The translations under genes and the position numbers were made by a program. From NCBI GenBank assembly GCA_030746555.1, contig JASLMK010000115.1, positions 1 to 37,493 of the forward strand: DNA of 37,493 bases, given 5' to 3'. The notes below the pieces were generated by a model. It was not told where the DNA came from. It worked only from the letters and a program-made list of their open reading frames with translations, and searched no databases. Shown piece after piece: positions 6,926-16,107 of the stretch; within the stretch, counting starts at the first letter, position 1; every line of letters starts with the position of its first letter. The DNA comes from Planctomycetota bacterium (GTDB lineage: Bacteria > Planctomycetota > UBA1135 > GCA-002686595).

Positions 6926-9016
6926 TCATCCGTCGAGGACGAGGGCCTCGATGGTCGCGCGCCAGCCCTCGGGCAGGCCGTCGAGGTTCTCGAGGGCGTC
7001 CTCGGCACCGAAGACGTGTCGCAGACCGGCGGCGTAGCCGCGCTGCAACGGGCCGTGATGCGCCGGGGGCACGAAGGGCAGGAACTCCAGCGGCAGGCCC
7101 GCTCGCTCGCCGCCGTCGGCCATGCCCCAACCGATCCCGTGCAGGGTGCGCTCGATCAGGTGCGCGGGCATGGAGCGCAGGAGGGCCTCGATCTTGTCGA
7201 GCTCGGAGGGGATCCCGCGGCGCACCAGGCGCCCGCACTCCAGGCCGATCCCGTGGGCGAAGGCGGGCCTCAGGTCGGGGGGGAACCGGTCCACCAGGCG
7301 CCGGCAGTCCGCCAGGCGCGGGCCGATGCGCAGGGCCACCAGCGGATAGTCCTTGCCTCCCGCGGCTCCCTCGACGACCGCGCGCGCATACGGCGCTCGG
7401 GCCTCGACCAGGGCCGAGAGGTTGGCGAGCAGCAGGGTGTCGTCGCCCTCCATCAGTGCCTGGAAGCGCAGGTAACGCCCGGCTCCCCGGACCAGATCGA
7501 GGTGCGCCGAGCCCGGCAGGTCGGCGATCAGCTCGGTGGTGTCGACGAACTCCTGGTCGGGACGGCCGCTCTTGCGACGCCCGATCCACTGCAGGCCGGC
7601 GCGGTTGAACCCGATGCCCAGATACAAGCGACGGCGCAGGAGCGGCGGCAGCTCGTCGGCGATCGCGACCATCTCCTGCGGTTTCAGGCCGGCCTTGGGA
7701 CTGACCAGCCCGCGGGCCGTCTGCATGAAGTTGTAGCCGCGGTAGTGGGCGCCGAGGTTGGGATCGGCGAAGGTGAAGTCCACCGTGCCCAGGTTCCATA
7801 GTCCCGTGAGGCAGGCCAGGCCGGCGACGGCGCCGCCGAGCAGACGCCGCGGTCGGGCGGGATGGGCGACTAGCATCGCGATGAGGAACAGGGCGAACTG
7901 GAAGTGGGGCAGGAAGTACCGGTAGCCCGCGCATTCGATGGGGGGTTGGTGTCCGCCGATGCGCAGGTCGGAGAGGGCGAAGGCGACGGTCGTGAGGGGC
8001 AGCAGCGCCACCAGGGTCAGGGGGACCATCGAGCGGAAGGCCTCGGGAGCCTGCTGCGCGCCACACTCGGCCTGGCGGAGACCTCGCAGGAACGCGCCCG
8101 CCCCGCGGGCGGCCGCGGGCACCGCGGCCAGCCACGCGACGGCGAAGCAGGCCAGGAACAGGCCGTTCACCGGCGCGGCCTCTACGCCGCCGACCTCTCC
8201 GAAGAAGCCGGCGGACGGCAGGTCGGCGGTCAGGAACTCCCAGGCCCGTCCAGCCAGGCGGCCGGGGGCCAGGCGCCCCTCTCCCAGGAACTTCGCGCCC
8301 AGGAAGTCGGCCCCGCGTCCTCTTGTCGTGAGGTTGATGGCGATCAGCGGAGCGAGGCCGACGAGCAGGCCCGCGCCTCCCAGGGGCAGGTCCCGCAGGG
8401 AGCCGCGCCAGCCGCGGGAGGCCAGGTGCATGAGGAGCATCAGTCCGACGGGGATGACGGCCCCCAGGAACACGAACAGGGCCAGGCCCATGGTCAGGCC
8501 CGCGACGAACAGGCGCGGGTTGCGGCGGCCCGCTCCCAGGTGCAGGCGGGCGAAGCAGGCCAGGGCGAGGGCGTTGAAGAACAGGTGCTCGAAGTGGTTT
8601 CCCGAAGCCATCAGGGAGTACTTCGTCATCGTCTCCACCGGCCCCAGGGCGAAGAGCAGGGCGCCCACGTCGGCTGCGCGGCGCCCGAAGACGCGGTCGA
8701 GGAAGCACCAGCCGCAGACGAGGGCTCCCAGACCGAAGGCGGCCGGCACCAGCTTGAGGGCCAAGTAGGTCTCCCCGAAGACCAGGTAGAAGGGGACGGC
8801 GGCGAAGCCCGTGACGAGCTGGCCGGCGGCGTTGTCGTAGTAGATCGAAAGGGGCAGATCGACGCCCTCCAGGAGGACCTTGGGCAGGGTCCCCATCGGG
8901 TAGAGCTCGTACATCGTCATCGCCGTCGAGTCGAAGGCGCTGAACAGGATCAGTCCGCGCAGGACGACGTAGACGAGACCGGCCAGGAGCAGGCCGGGGC
9001 TGAGGGCTCTGGGCAT
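6926..9016 (-). CDS. Polytopic membrane protein, GT-C-glycosyltransferase-like, with repeated C-terminal domain
   Basis: A 696-residue protein starting at the ATG 16 nt after the glycosyltransferase stop; the longer open frame upstream is only the other-frame image of that gene. Residues about 5-440 hold roughly nine to eleven membrane helices (LLLAGLVYVVLRGLILFSAF, VPFYLVFGETYLALKLVPAAFGL and others), with an acidic first loop as in GT-C enzymes that use polyprenyl-phosphate sugars. The last 230 residues or so are soluble and contain recurring G-I-G motifs near residues 467 (LGIGFNRAGLQWIG), 587 (HGIGLECGRLV), 625 (HGIGWGMADGG) and 659 (GYAAGLRHVFG). The neighbouring dolichol-phosphate-mannose-synthase-like gene would supply the lipid-linked donor. 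Glycosyltransferase activity is inferred from fold type and context only. Confidence 0.6.
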   Translation of the reverse strand: MPRALSPGLLLAGLVYVVLRGLILFSAFDSTAMTMYELYPMGTLPKVLLEGVDLPLSIYYDNAAGQLVTGFAAVPFYLVFGETYLALKLVPAAFGLGALVCGWCFLDRVFGRRAADVGALLFALGPVETMTKYSLMASGNHFEHLFFNALALACFARLHLGAGRRNPRLFVAGLTMGLALFVFLGAVIPVGLMLLMHLASRGWRGSLRDLPLGGAGLLVGLAPLIAINLTTRGRGADFLGAKFLGEGRLAPGRLAGRAWEFLTADLPSAGFFGEVGGVEAAPVNGLFLACFAVAWLAAVPAAARGAGAFLRGLRQAECGAQQAPEAFRSMVPLTLVALLPLTTVAFALSDLRIGGHQPPIECAGYRYFLPHFQFALFLIAMLVAHPARPRRLLGGAVAGLACLTGLWNLGTVDFTFADPNLGAHYRGYNFMQTARGLVSPKAGLKPQEMVAIADELPPLLRRRLYLGIGFNRAGLQWIGRRKSGRPDQEFVDTTELIADLPGSAHLDLVRGAGRYLRFQALMEGDDTLLLANLSALVEARAPYARAVVEGAAGGKDYPLVALRIGPRLADCRRLVDRFPPDLRPAFAHGIGLECGRLVRRGIPSELDKIEALLRSMPAHLIERTLHGIGWGMADGGERAGLPLEFLPFVPPAHHGPLQRGYAAGLRHVFGAEDALENLDGLPEGWRATIEALVLDG

Positions 9017-9032
9017 GGCGGCGGGTCGGGGG

Positions 9033-9779
9033 CTACAGCCTCCCTCGGAAGGCGGTCCAGCGCAGCTTGAGGACGGCGGTGTACCCGGCGAACAGGGTGC
9101 GCAGGGTGAGGGTCGACTCGCCCTCTTCTCGGTTGCGGAAGGCGATCGGTACCTCGGCGATCCCGATCCCCGCGCGGGCGGTCTTGAAGAGCAACTCCTG
9201 CACGATCGCCGGCCCGGGTGAGAAGGTCTCGGCGACGGCGATGCGCTCGAGGGTCGAGCGCCTCCAGCAGCGGAAGCCGGAGTTGCAGTCGCGCACGGAG
9301 ACGCCGAGGACGATGCGGATGTAGGCGTTGGCCGCCAGGGTGATCCAGCGCCGCAATGGGGTGCGCTCGGCGTCACGCCCGCCGGGGACGCCGCGCGAGC
9401 CGAGCACCAGACCGACGGAGGGATCGTCCTCCAGGCGCGCCACGAGCTCGGGCACGTACTCGGGTCGGTGCGACTGGTCGGCGTCCATCTCGACCACGAT
9501 CTGCGCTCCCATCTCCAGGGCGCGCACGAACCCGTCGCGTCCCGCGCGTCCCCGGCCGCGGTCGGTCGTGCGGTGCAGCAGGTGGACGCGCGGTTCCTCG
9601 CGGGCCATGGCCTCGACGAGCTTCCAGGTGCCGTCGGGGGAGTCGTCGTCGATGACCAGCACCTCGAAGTTCGGCCCCAAGGCCAGCAGGGCACGGGTCA
9701 GGGACTCGATGTTCCCCGCCTCGTCGTAGGTCGGCAGGGTGCAGACGATCGCGGGATCGCCGGGCGCGTCGCTGCTCAT
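9033..9779 (-). CDS. Polyprenol-phosphate mannosyltransferase-like glycosyltransferase (GT2)
   Basis: A 248-residue, soluble or peripheral GT-A enzyme of the dolichol-phosphate mannose synthase (DPM1) type, which transfers a sugar from a nucleotide donor to polyprenyl phosphate. Diagnostic motifs are CTLPTYDEAGNIE near the N-terminus, VIDDDSPDGTW, MDADQSHRPEYVPEL (the DxD metal site) and DCNSGFRCW. Its length matches the catalytic domain alone, without the membrane domain some bacterial versions carry. The start ATG at 9779 was chosen because homologous sequence begins about 10 residues later. It lies 16 nt upstream of the polytopic membrane protein gene, so the two are likely co-transcribed and used in extracytoplasmic glycosylation. 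The sugar is not certain. Confidence 0.85.
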   Translation of the reverse strand: MSSDAPGDPAIVCTLPTYDEAGNIESLTRALLALGPNFEVLVIDDDSPDGTWKLVEAMAREEPRVHLLHRTTDRGRGRAGRDGFVRALEMGAQIVVEMDADQSHRPEYVPELVARLEDDPSVGLVLGSRGVPGGRDAERTPLRRWITLAANAYIRIVLGVSVRDCNSGFRCWRRSTLERIAVAETFSPGPAIVQELLFKTARAGIGIAEVPIAFRNREEGESTLTLRTLFAGYTAVLKLRWTAFRGRL

Positions 9780-9908
9780 GTCCGTGCGGCGCACCGCGCG
9801 CGGCGGCGCGGCGGCCCTGTGCTCGCCCTTGCCGTGGAGGCTCGGGGTGGGGTCAGGGGCATGGGAGACACCATGATCCGATGGTATCGGGTGGCGCACG
9901 CGAGTCGA

Positions 9909-9914
9909 TACGAT
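9909..9914 (+). promoter_or_regulatory. -10 box (TACGAT) 6 nt before the MFS start
   Basis: TACGAT is followed by GCGGTC and then the ATG at 9921, so transcription would start at or within a base or two of the ATG. There is no Shine-Dalgarno. This supports the 9921 start over the in-frame ATGs at 9861 and 9873. Confidence 0.45.
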
Positions 9915-9920
9915 GCGGTC

Positions 9921-11258
9921 ATGAAGCTCCTCGAGCGCCTGGCCCTGCACGACCCCCGCATGCGCGCCTGGGCGCTCTACGACTGGGCCAACTCGGGCAT
10001 GATCACGGTCGTCGTCACGGCCGTCTTCCCGATCTACTACGCCCAGGTGGCCGCGGCGGGGGTCGAGCCCACGCGTGCCACCGCCCGCTATTCGGCGGCC
10101 ACCGCCCTGAGCCTGGCCCTGATCGCCGTGGTGGCCCCCTTCCTCGGGGTCGTGGCCGATCGCTTCCGGAAGAAGAAGGCGCTCCTGGGCCTCTTCCTGG
10201 CCCTGGGCGCCAGCGCCGTCGCCGGGATGGCCCTCATCCAGCACGGGCACTGGTGGGCCGCCCTGGTGCTGTTCGTGCTGGCGAACATCGGCGCTTCGGG
10301 CAGCTTCATCTTCTACGACTCGCTCCTGCCCCACGTGGCTCCGCCGCAGACCCTCGACCGCCTGTCGCTCACGGGCTACGCCCTGGGCTACCTCGGCGGC
10401 GGCCTCCTCTTGGGCCTGAACCTGGCCTGGATCCAGCGTCCCGATCTCTTCGGCCTGCCCTCGGGCGAGGGCCTGACGCCCGCCGAGGCGACCCTGCCCA
10501 CGCGCCTGGCCTTCCTCTCCGTGGCGGTCTGGTGGGTGCTCTTCGCCATCCCGCTGTTCAGGCGCGTGCCCGAGCCGGCGGGGGTGGTCCGCGAGGCCGG
10601 GAGCGGAGCGGGGGCGGCCGCATCGCGCGAGGCCCTGCGCGCCACCCTCGCGACCCTGCGTGACCTCCGTAGGTTCCCCGAGGCCACCCTCATGCTGGTG
10701 GCGTTTCTGGTCTACAACGACGGCATCGCGACCATCTTCCGCATGGCCGCGATCTACGGTGACCGCGTTGGGATCGGCAGGGGCCACCTGATCGGCGCCA
10801 TCCTGGCGGTGCAGTTCCTCGGCATTCCCTTCACCCTGCTGTTCGGCGTCCTGGCGCGGCGCATCGGGGCCAAGCCCTCGGTGCTGATCGCCTTGGGGGT
10901 CTACGCCTGCACGGGTCTGCTCGCCTGGCGGATGGACACGACGGGCGAGTTCTACGCCCTCGCCCTGTTGATCTCGATGGTGCAGGGCGGGGCGCAGGCC
11001 CTCAGTCGGTCCTTGTTCGCGAGCCTCATCCCGCGCCAGCGCTCGGCGGAGTTCTTCAGCCTGTTCGCCGTTCTCGATCGCTTCGCGGGGGTCCTGGGAC
11101 CGGCGATCTTCTCGCTGACCCTGGTCTGGAGCGGCTCGATCCGGACGGCGATCCTGCCCCTGACGGCGATGTTCCTGGTCGGCGGGGTGCTCTTGTTGCG
11201 CGTCGACGTCGCCGGCGGCAGAGCGCGTGCGCGGGCCGCGGAGGCGCAGCTCGCCTAG
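9921..11258 (+). CDS. MFS transporter, UMF1/Atg22-like family
   Basis: A 445-residue inner-membrane protein with about 12 membrane helices in two halves. The N-terminal RAWALYDWANSG is the signature opening of the UMF1 (Atg22-like) branch of the major facilitator superfamily, and a VVADRFRKKKALLG loop lies between helices 2 and 3. Members are annotated as effluxers, possibly of amino acids in the yeast case; the bacterial substrate is unknown. The gene is divergent from the glycosyltransferase genes and convergent with the dynamin-like GTPase gene, sharing the CTAG at 11255-11258 for both stop codons. The start follows the -10 box at 9909; longer versions beginning at 9861 or 9873 cannot be excluded. 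Confidence 0.8.
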   Translation: MKLLERLALHDPRMRAWALYDWANSGMITVVVTAVFPIYYAQVAAAGVEPTRATARYSAATALSLALIAVVAPFLGVVADRFRKKKALLGLFLALGASAVAGMALIQHGHWWAALVLFVLANIGASGSFIFYDSLLPHVAPPQTLDRLSLTGYALGYLGGGLLLGLNLAWIQRPDLFGLPSGEGLTPAEATLPTRLAFLSVAVWWVLFAIPLFRRVPEPAGVVREAGSGAGAAASREALRATLATLRDLRRFPEATLMLVAFLVYNDGIATIFRMAAIYGDRVGIGRGHLIGAILAVQFLGIPFTLLFGVLARRIGAKPSVLIALGVYACTGLLAWRMDTTGEFYALALLISMVQGGAQALSRSLFASLIPRQRSAEFFSLFAVLDRFAGVLGPAIFSLTLVWSGSIRTAILPLTAMFLVGGVLLLRVDVAGGRARARAAEAQLA

Positions 11259-13453
11259 CCCGGCCCGCCCTGTGCCGAGGGGGCCGGCGGGACGGCCTCG
11301 CCCTCGGCTGCGGTCCCTTCCTCGGTGGGCTCGGCGTCAGCGCCGAGGTCTCGGGAGAGGACAGCGGGCGGGTGCGGCTGTGTCTTGCCCTCGATGGGGG
11401 CGAAGAGCAGATCGGAGTCGGTCTCGCGGTACTCGCGCGCCAGTTGGGACACGGCGTCGCGGGTCATGGTCGCCGACGCTTGCAGATCGGAGAGGCGGTT
11501 GAGCACCTTGCGGAACTCCCGCAGGTGCGTCTGGGTGGTCTTGAGGGTCGTGCCGAGCTCCTCGCGCAGGGTCTCGACGCGGCGCCCGAGGGTCTCGCCC
11601 ACCGAAGCCGCGTAGTCCCCGTGCAGGCGCTCGACCACGTCGTCGAGGAGCTCGGGGAGGCGGGACGACAGGCTCTCCAAGACGGTGCGCTCGATCACCT
11701 TGCGCCCGGTCTCGCCGAGGCGCCGCGCCTTGACGTCGCGCGGCAGGAGCTTGTCGGGCCTGCGCTCGGGGCCGAACAGGGAGCGGCGCACCCGGCCGGC
11801 GGAGCGCAGCAGGACCCAGTCGGCGAGGCCGCGGCGGACGGGTAGCGCCGCCAGGGAGACGGCCGGGATCTCGGCCCGGACGAGGTCGCTGGGGTCGAGG
11901 TCCGCCAGGGCGGCCCGGGCGAACTCCCCCAGACACAGGCCCGTGGTCTGCATGTCCTCGACGACGTCGCGAGGCAGGCCCTGGCCCTCGGAGTCCTCTG
12001 CGACGAGGCCCTCGAGGCTCCCTCGCGCTCGCCCGGCCGCGGCCTCCTGAGCGCCGACCACCAGGGGCGCCACGCCCGTTTCGAGGAGGGAGTGCAGGCT
12101 GGCGTCCGTCTTGAACCAGCGGTGGACGGCGGAGGTGACCTGCGGAGCGAGCTCGGCGAGGACCTCCTCGGCGCAGGCCCCGCCCCCCAGGCCGTGGCCG
12201 GCCCCGAGGCGTTCGAGAGCCTCGCTCCAGGTGAAGGACGCCAGGCGCTCGAGGGCGGCGACGCGCCGGCGGCAGACGGTGTGCTCGTGCTCCAGCTCCG
12301 TGAGCTCGTTTCCGAGAGCGCGGAAGGCCTTGTGTTGGCAGACGCTCTCCAGCTCACCGAGCAGGCCGAGGGCGCAGCGCATGCTGTCGCCGAGGAACGC
12401 CAGCAGGTAGTCGGTCGAGTCCAGGTACTCGGCCAGGTCGGTCATGAAGCCCTCGAAATCGGCCTGGTGCCCGCCGACCGCATCGCCGTCGTCCGACGCG
12501 GCTGGCTCACCGGTGACCGTCTCCCCGCCGAGGCGTCGCGAGGCGGCGTGCAGGAGATCGACGGGGTAGATGCGCAGGCGTCCCTCGTCGGCGGCCGCCT
12601 TGAGGGGAGCGTTCATCGCGAGGTTCTCGAAGGCCTCGATGACCCGCAGGGGGTCCTCGCTCTCCAGGCTGGGGACGAGGGTCCCGTCGGGGCGCAGGTC
12701 CTTCTTGGTGCTGTCCACGTTGACGACCAGGAAGATGCGGCTGAACAGGTCGAGGAGGTCGTTGAACTCCTCGAAGACCTGTTCGAGGAAGAGGTTCTCG
12801 GTCTTGACGACGAAGATGGCGCAGGCGGCCGAGTTGCGGAACTCGCGCGTCATGCGGTCGTAGCCGAACTTCATGCGGCTGTAGAGGCCGGGCGTGTCCA
12901 CCAGGACCGAGCCGGAGCGGGCCAGCTCGCCGGCCGGGAGGCGCACGTCGATGCGTCGGATGGCCTCGGGGAAGTGCAGCGCCGGATCGAAGTCCTCTCC
13001 CCCGGCCTCGACGCGCCGCAGGTGCTCGGCGAGGTCGGTGTGGGCGCGCGAGACCTGCAGGCGTAGGGCGGCCGGGTCGTGGAAGACGTCCTGGGTGCCG
13101 TCGTGGCGCGTGGTGACGAACTCGCGCTCGTCCGCGTCGGAGACGTACACCATGCAGGGGTAGGCGGGCAGGCTGGTCACCTCGCTGACGTAGGCCGCGC
13201 TCATGGCGTTCATCAGCGTCGACTTGCCGCTCTTGAGCGGGCCGAAGATGAGCACGTAGGCCTGCTGCTCTGCGACCTTCTCCTTGAGGGTCACGAGCTG
13301 GTGGGCGATCTCCTGCAGCTCGGGCAGGGCGTCCCGTGAGTAGGCGCGCTCGCCGTTCTCGGCCAGGATCTCGTTCGCTCGCCGCAGGGGCTCCATCAAG
13401 GGATCGACGGAACGGTCGAACTCCTCGCAGAACTTGCTGAGCAGCGTTCGCAT
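11255..13453 (-). CDS. Dynamin-family large GTPase
   Basis: A 732-residue bacterial dynamin-like protein. The GTPase domain shows the P-loop GPLKSGKST at residues 71-79, G3 motif DTPG at 186-189 with the downstream LYSRMKFGYDRMT switch, and G4 TKKD in NVDSTKKDL. The C-terminal two-thirds are helical, with heptad-like stretches expected of a dynamin stalk, and a hydrophobic segment (SLAALPVRRGLADWVLL) might touch membrane. Dynamin-like proteins remodel or stabilise membranes through GTP-driven self-assembly. The start ATG at 13453 has GAAAGG about 9 nt upstream, and the conserved sequence begins soon after; the frame is open 49 codons further. The gene stands alone, divergent from a secreted esterase gene. 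Confidence 0.75.
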   Translation of the reverse strand: MRTLLSKFCEEFDRSVDPLMEPLRRANEILAENGERAYSRDALPELQEIAHQLVTLKEKVAEQQAYVLIFGPLKSGKSTLMNAMSAAYVSEVTSLPAYPCMVYVSDADEREFVTTRHDGTQDVFHDPAALRLQVSRAHTDLAEHLRRVEAGGEDFDPALHFPEAIRRIDVRLPAGELARSGSVLVDTPGLYSRMKFGYDRMTREFRNSAACAIFVVKTENLFLEQVFEEFNDLLDLFSRIFLVVNVDSTKKDLRPDGTLVPSLESEDPLRVIEAFENLAMNAPLKAAADEGRLRIYPVDLLHAASRRLGGETVTGEPAASDDGDAVGGHQADFEGFMTDLAEYLDSTDYLLAFLGDSMRCALGLLGELESVCQHKAFRALGNELTELEHEHTVCRRRVAALERLASFTWSEALERLGAGHGLGGGACAEEVLAELAPQVTSAVHRWFKTDASLHSLLETGVAPLVVGAQEAAAGRARGSLEGLVAEDSEGQGLPRDVVEDMQTTGLCLGEFARAALADLDPSDLVRAEIPAVSLAALPVRRGLADWVLLRSAGRVRRSLFGPERRPDKLLPRDVKARRLGETGRKVIERTVLESLSSRLPELLDDVVERLHGDYAASVGETLGRRVETLREELGTTLKTTQTHLREFRKVLNRLSDLQASATMTRDAVSQLAREYRETDSDLLFAPIEGKTQPHPPAVLSRDLGADAEPTEEGTAAEGEAVPPAPSAQGGPG

Positions 13454-13617
13454 GACGGCGACCTTTCGAGGCGGAGGCTGGTAGAACGGGCGGTGGACGC
13501 AAGCGCGCGGCGCACAACCGTAGTCGCTGGGGCCGCTCTCGACCAGTCGTTTCCCGGGCCGCCGGAAGGGGGCGAGCGCGGCGGACGCCGCGTGGCCCAC
13601 AGGCTAGCATGCTCTCC
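13454..13617. other. Divergent intergenic region between the GTPase and esterase genes
   Basis: About 160 bp containing the start signals for two divergent genes. On the minus strand the GAAAGG ribosome binding site is near 13463-13468. On the plus strand the -10 box TAGCAT lies at 13605-13610. I see no strong operator palindrome or RNA gene. Confidence 0.4.
13605..13610 (+). promoter_or_regulatory. -10 box (TAGCAT) 7 nt before the esterase start
   Basis: AGGCTAGCAT followed by 7 nt and the ATG at 13618 implies a leaderless or nearly leaderless mRNA. The other in-frame ATG at 13609 lies within the -10 box itself, which argues for 13618. Confidence 0.45.
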
Positions 13618-16068
13618 ATGTGGTCCCTCCTCCTTGCCTGCGTCGTCGCTCCGTTCTCCCCGCAGACCGCCGCCGAGACAGAGCTGCCGGCCGAGGTGGT
13701 CCCGCGGGACTGGTTGGTCCTGGCGGCGACCGACCGGCGCGGACGCCGCCCCTTCGGCCCGGACGCGGTCTTCCGGCGCTACCTCCTGGATCCCGCCAGC
13801 CCGCCGCCCACCGCGGACGAGGAGGTCGGTCCAGGGGAGCTCGGCACGACGGCGACTTGGACGGAGCGCGAGGCGAGCGAGGACGGGAGGCTCTCGCGGG
13901 CGGACGCCGCCTGGGCCTACACAGCCCTCGATCTCCCCGTGGGGGGCGTGATGATGGCGGACCTGCAGGGCGCCTCGCGCCTGTTCGTCAACGGCGACGG
14001 ATTCGTGGGGGACGTCTACGCCTATGGCAAGCGAGGTGTGCCGGTGGCCTTGCGCGCGGGGCGCAACCACCTCTTCCTCGCCGGCTTCCGCTCCGATCCT
14101 CGCCTGCGCCTGTGGCGGCCGCCGGGACGGGTGTTCTTCGGCTCCTGGGACACGGTCGCTCCCGACCTCGTCGCCGGGCACGACGGGGTGGTGGAGCTGG
14201 GCGCGCTCCTGGTCCATGCACACGGGGATACGCTCGAGGACCCGCCTCTCGTTTCCTGCGTGCAGGGCGCCGGGGGCGTGCGGCTGGAACGCTCCCTGCC
14301 CTTCCCCCTGGCGCCGCTGGCCGTGGCCAGACCGTCTGTGGCCTTCGAAGTGGACACTGCCGTCGAGCCGCGCCTGGCCCTCGCCGTGGGGGCGGGAGAA
14401 CCCCTGGAGATCGAGCTGGCCCGCGCCGCGGCGGACGGCCTGCGCACCGAGACGTTCCGCTCCGCCATCGACGGCTCCGTCCAGCGCTTCGCCGTGCGGC
14501 CCGCGGTCGGAGCGCGCAGGCAGGGGCTGGAGATGGGTCTGGTGCTCTCGCTCCATGGAGCCAGCGTCGCCTGCCGCAACCAGGCCGCGGCCTACGGCGC
14601 CTACGCCGACCTGTGGATCGTCGCGCCGACCAACCGCCGGCCCTTCGGCTTCGACTGGCAGGACTGGGGACGGCGCGACGCGTACGAGGTGCTCGACCGC
14701 GCCTTGGCCCTCTCGGGGGCGCACGTGGACCGCTGCTACCTGACGGGGCACTCGATGGGAGGTCACGGCGTCTGGCACCTGGCCGCCAACGACCCCGATC
14801 GCTGGGCGGCCATCGCCCCCAGCGCCGGGTGGGAGAGCTTCGACTCCTACGGCGGGCGGCCGGCGGGGGAACTCGCGGATCTGTGGCAGGCGGCCGACGG
14901 CGCCTCGGGCACCTTGGCGCTGATCGAGAACCTCGTCGCCCTGCCGACCTTCGTCCTGCACGGCGACGAGGACGACAACGTGCCCCCGGATCAGGCGCGC
15001 CGCATGCTGGAGGCCCTGCGCGCCGCCGGAGGCGAGCCGCGCTCGCACTTCGCGGAGGGGCGCGGGCACTGGTGGGACGGCGACGCGGCGAGCGGCGCCG
15101 ACTGTGTGACCTGGCCGGGTATCTTCGAGCTGTTCGCCGGGAGCCGCAGGGACGCGGCGCCCACCGAGGCCGCCTTCACGACGATCGGCCCGGGAGTGGA
15201 CGCGGAGCACTTCGGCCTGCGGGTCGAGCAGGTCGTGGACTGGGGGCGTCCGGCGCGGGTGCGGGCAGCGCCCCTCGACGGGGAGAGCGCCTTGTCCCTG
15301 GAGCTGGAGAACGTCGCCTGTCTGGGCCTCTCCGAACGCTGGACCGCGGGACTGGAGAGGCTGAGGGTGGGGGGCTCGGACCTCGAGGCCCCGAAGGCGC
15401 GGGGTCCGCTGTGGCTGCGCCTGGACGGAGAGGCTTGGACCGTTTCGTCCTCGCCGCCGCCGGCGGACGAGAAGCACCCCGATCGCTGCGGACCGTTCAA
15501 GCGGGCCTTCGACCGGCGCTTCCTCCTGGTCTACGGCACGGCGGGCTCGGGGCAGGAGACCGCGGCCTCCCTGGGGCGCGCGCGCCGGGACGCCCTGGCG
15601 TGGTGGTATCGGGCCAATGGCCACTCCTGGGTCCTCTCCGACCGCGACTTCCTCGCCGCCGCCGCGGAGCATCCCGGCCGTGTCGCCGACCGCAACGTGA
15701 TCCTCTACGGGAACACCGACACCAACGCCGCCTGGAGCACCGTGCTCCCCGACGCCTGTCCGGTTCGCGCCAAGCGCGGTGAGATCTCCATCGGCACGAG
15801 GAGCTGGGAGGGGGATGACCTCGCATGCCTGTTCGTCTACCCCCGACGCGGCGAGGCGGACTCCCTCGTCGGCGTGCAGGCAGCCAGCGGCGTGCGCGGG
15901 GCGCGCCTGGGCTACACGTTTCTGACCTTCGTCTCCGGTGCGGGCTTCCCCGACCTCGCGTTGGTCTGCGAGCGGATCCTGAGCGCGGGCGACGGCGGCG
16001 TCCTGGCGGCGGGGTGGTTCGACCGCGCCTGGAACTGGGACGGGGGAGAGCTGGAGCGCGATCGCTAG
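13618..16068 (+). CDS. Secreted multidomain alpha/beta-hydrolase (esterase/peptidase)
   Basis: An 816-residue protein. A short hydrophobic start (WSLLLACVVAPFSPQTAA) looks like a signal peptide, so export is likely. Residues about 30-250 resemble a beta-sandwich region (ASRLFVNGDGFVGDVYAYGKRGVPVALRAGRN). Residues about 300-500 form an alpha/beta-hydrolase domain of the PHB-depolymerase/prolyl-oligopeptidase type with a full triad: Ser379 in GHSMGGHG, Asp450 in LHGDEDDNV and His484 in GRGHWWDG. The remaining 300 residues include another beta-rich segment and a domain with YGTAGSGQETAASLGRARRDALAWWYRANG. Such enzymes are usually called prolyl oligopeptidase-family or PHB-depolymerase-like; the substrate cannot be told. 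The following gene converges on it. Confidence 0.75.
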   Translation: MWSLLLACVVAPFSPQTAAETELPAEVVPRDWLVLAATDRRGRRPFGPDAVFRRYLLDPASPPPTADEEVGPGELGTTATWTEREASEDGRLSRADAAWAYTALDLPVGGVMMADLQGASRLFVNGDGFVGDVYAYGKRGVPVALRAGRNHLFLAGFRSDPRLRLWRPPGRVFFGSWDTVAPDLVAGHDGVVELGALLVHAHGDTLEDPPLVSCVQGAGGVRLERSLPFPLAPLAVARPSVAFEVDTAVEPRLALAVGAGEPLEIELARAAADGLRTETFRSAIDGSVQRFAVRPAVGARRQGLEMGLVLSLHGASVACRNQAAAYGAYADLWIVAPTNRRPFGFDWQDWGRRDAYEVLDRALALSGAHVDRCYLTGHSMGGHGVWHLAANDPDRWAAIAPSAGWESFDSYGGRPAGELADLWQAADGASGTLALIENLVALPTFVLHGDEDDNVPPDQARRMLEALRAAGGEPRSHFAEGRGHWWDGDAASGADCVTWPGIFELFAGSRRDAAPTEAAFTTIGPGVDAEHFGLRVEQVVDWGRPARVRAAPLDGESALSLELENVACLGLSERWTAGLERLRVGGSDLEAPKARGPLWLRLDGEAWTVSSSPPPADEKHPDRCGPFKRAFDRRFLLVYGTAGSGQETAASLGRARRDALAWWYRANGHSWVLSDRDFLAAAAEHPGRVADRNVILYGNTDTNAAWSTVLPDACPVRAKRGEISIGTRSWEGDDLACLFVYPRRGEADSLVGVQAASGVRGARLGYTFLTFVSGAGFPDLALVCERILSAGDGGVLAAGWFDRAWNWDGGELERDR

Positions 16069-16107
16069 CGAGCTCCCCTCCCTCTAGGGTGGCTCGGTCC
16101 GGTCGTC

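Noticed and set aside
9017-9694. Extension of the membrane protein to a 922-residue fusion with upstream sequence
   Set aside because: That region encodes the GT2 glycosyltransferase in another frame of the same strand; the extra residues are low-complexity.
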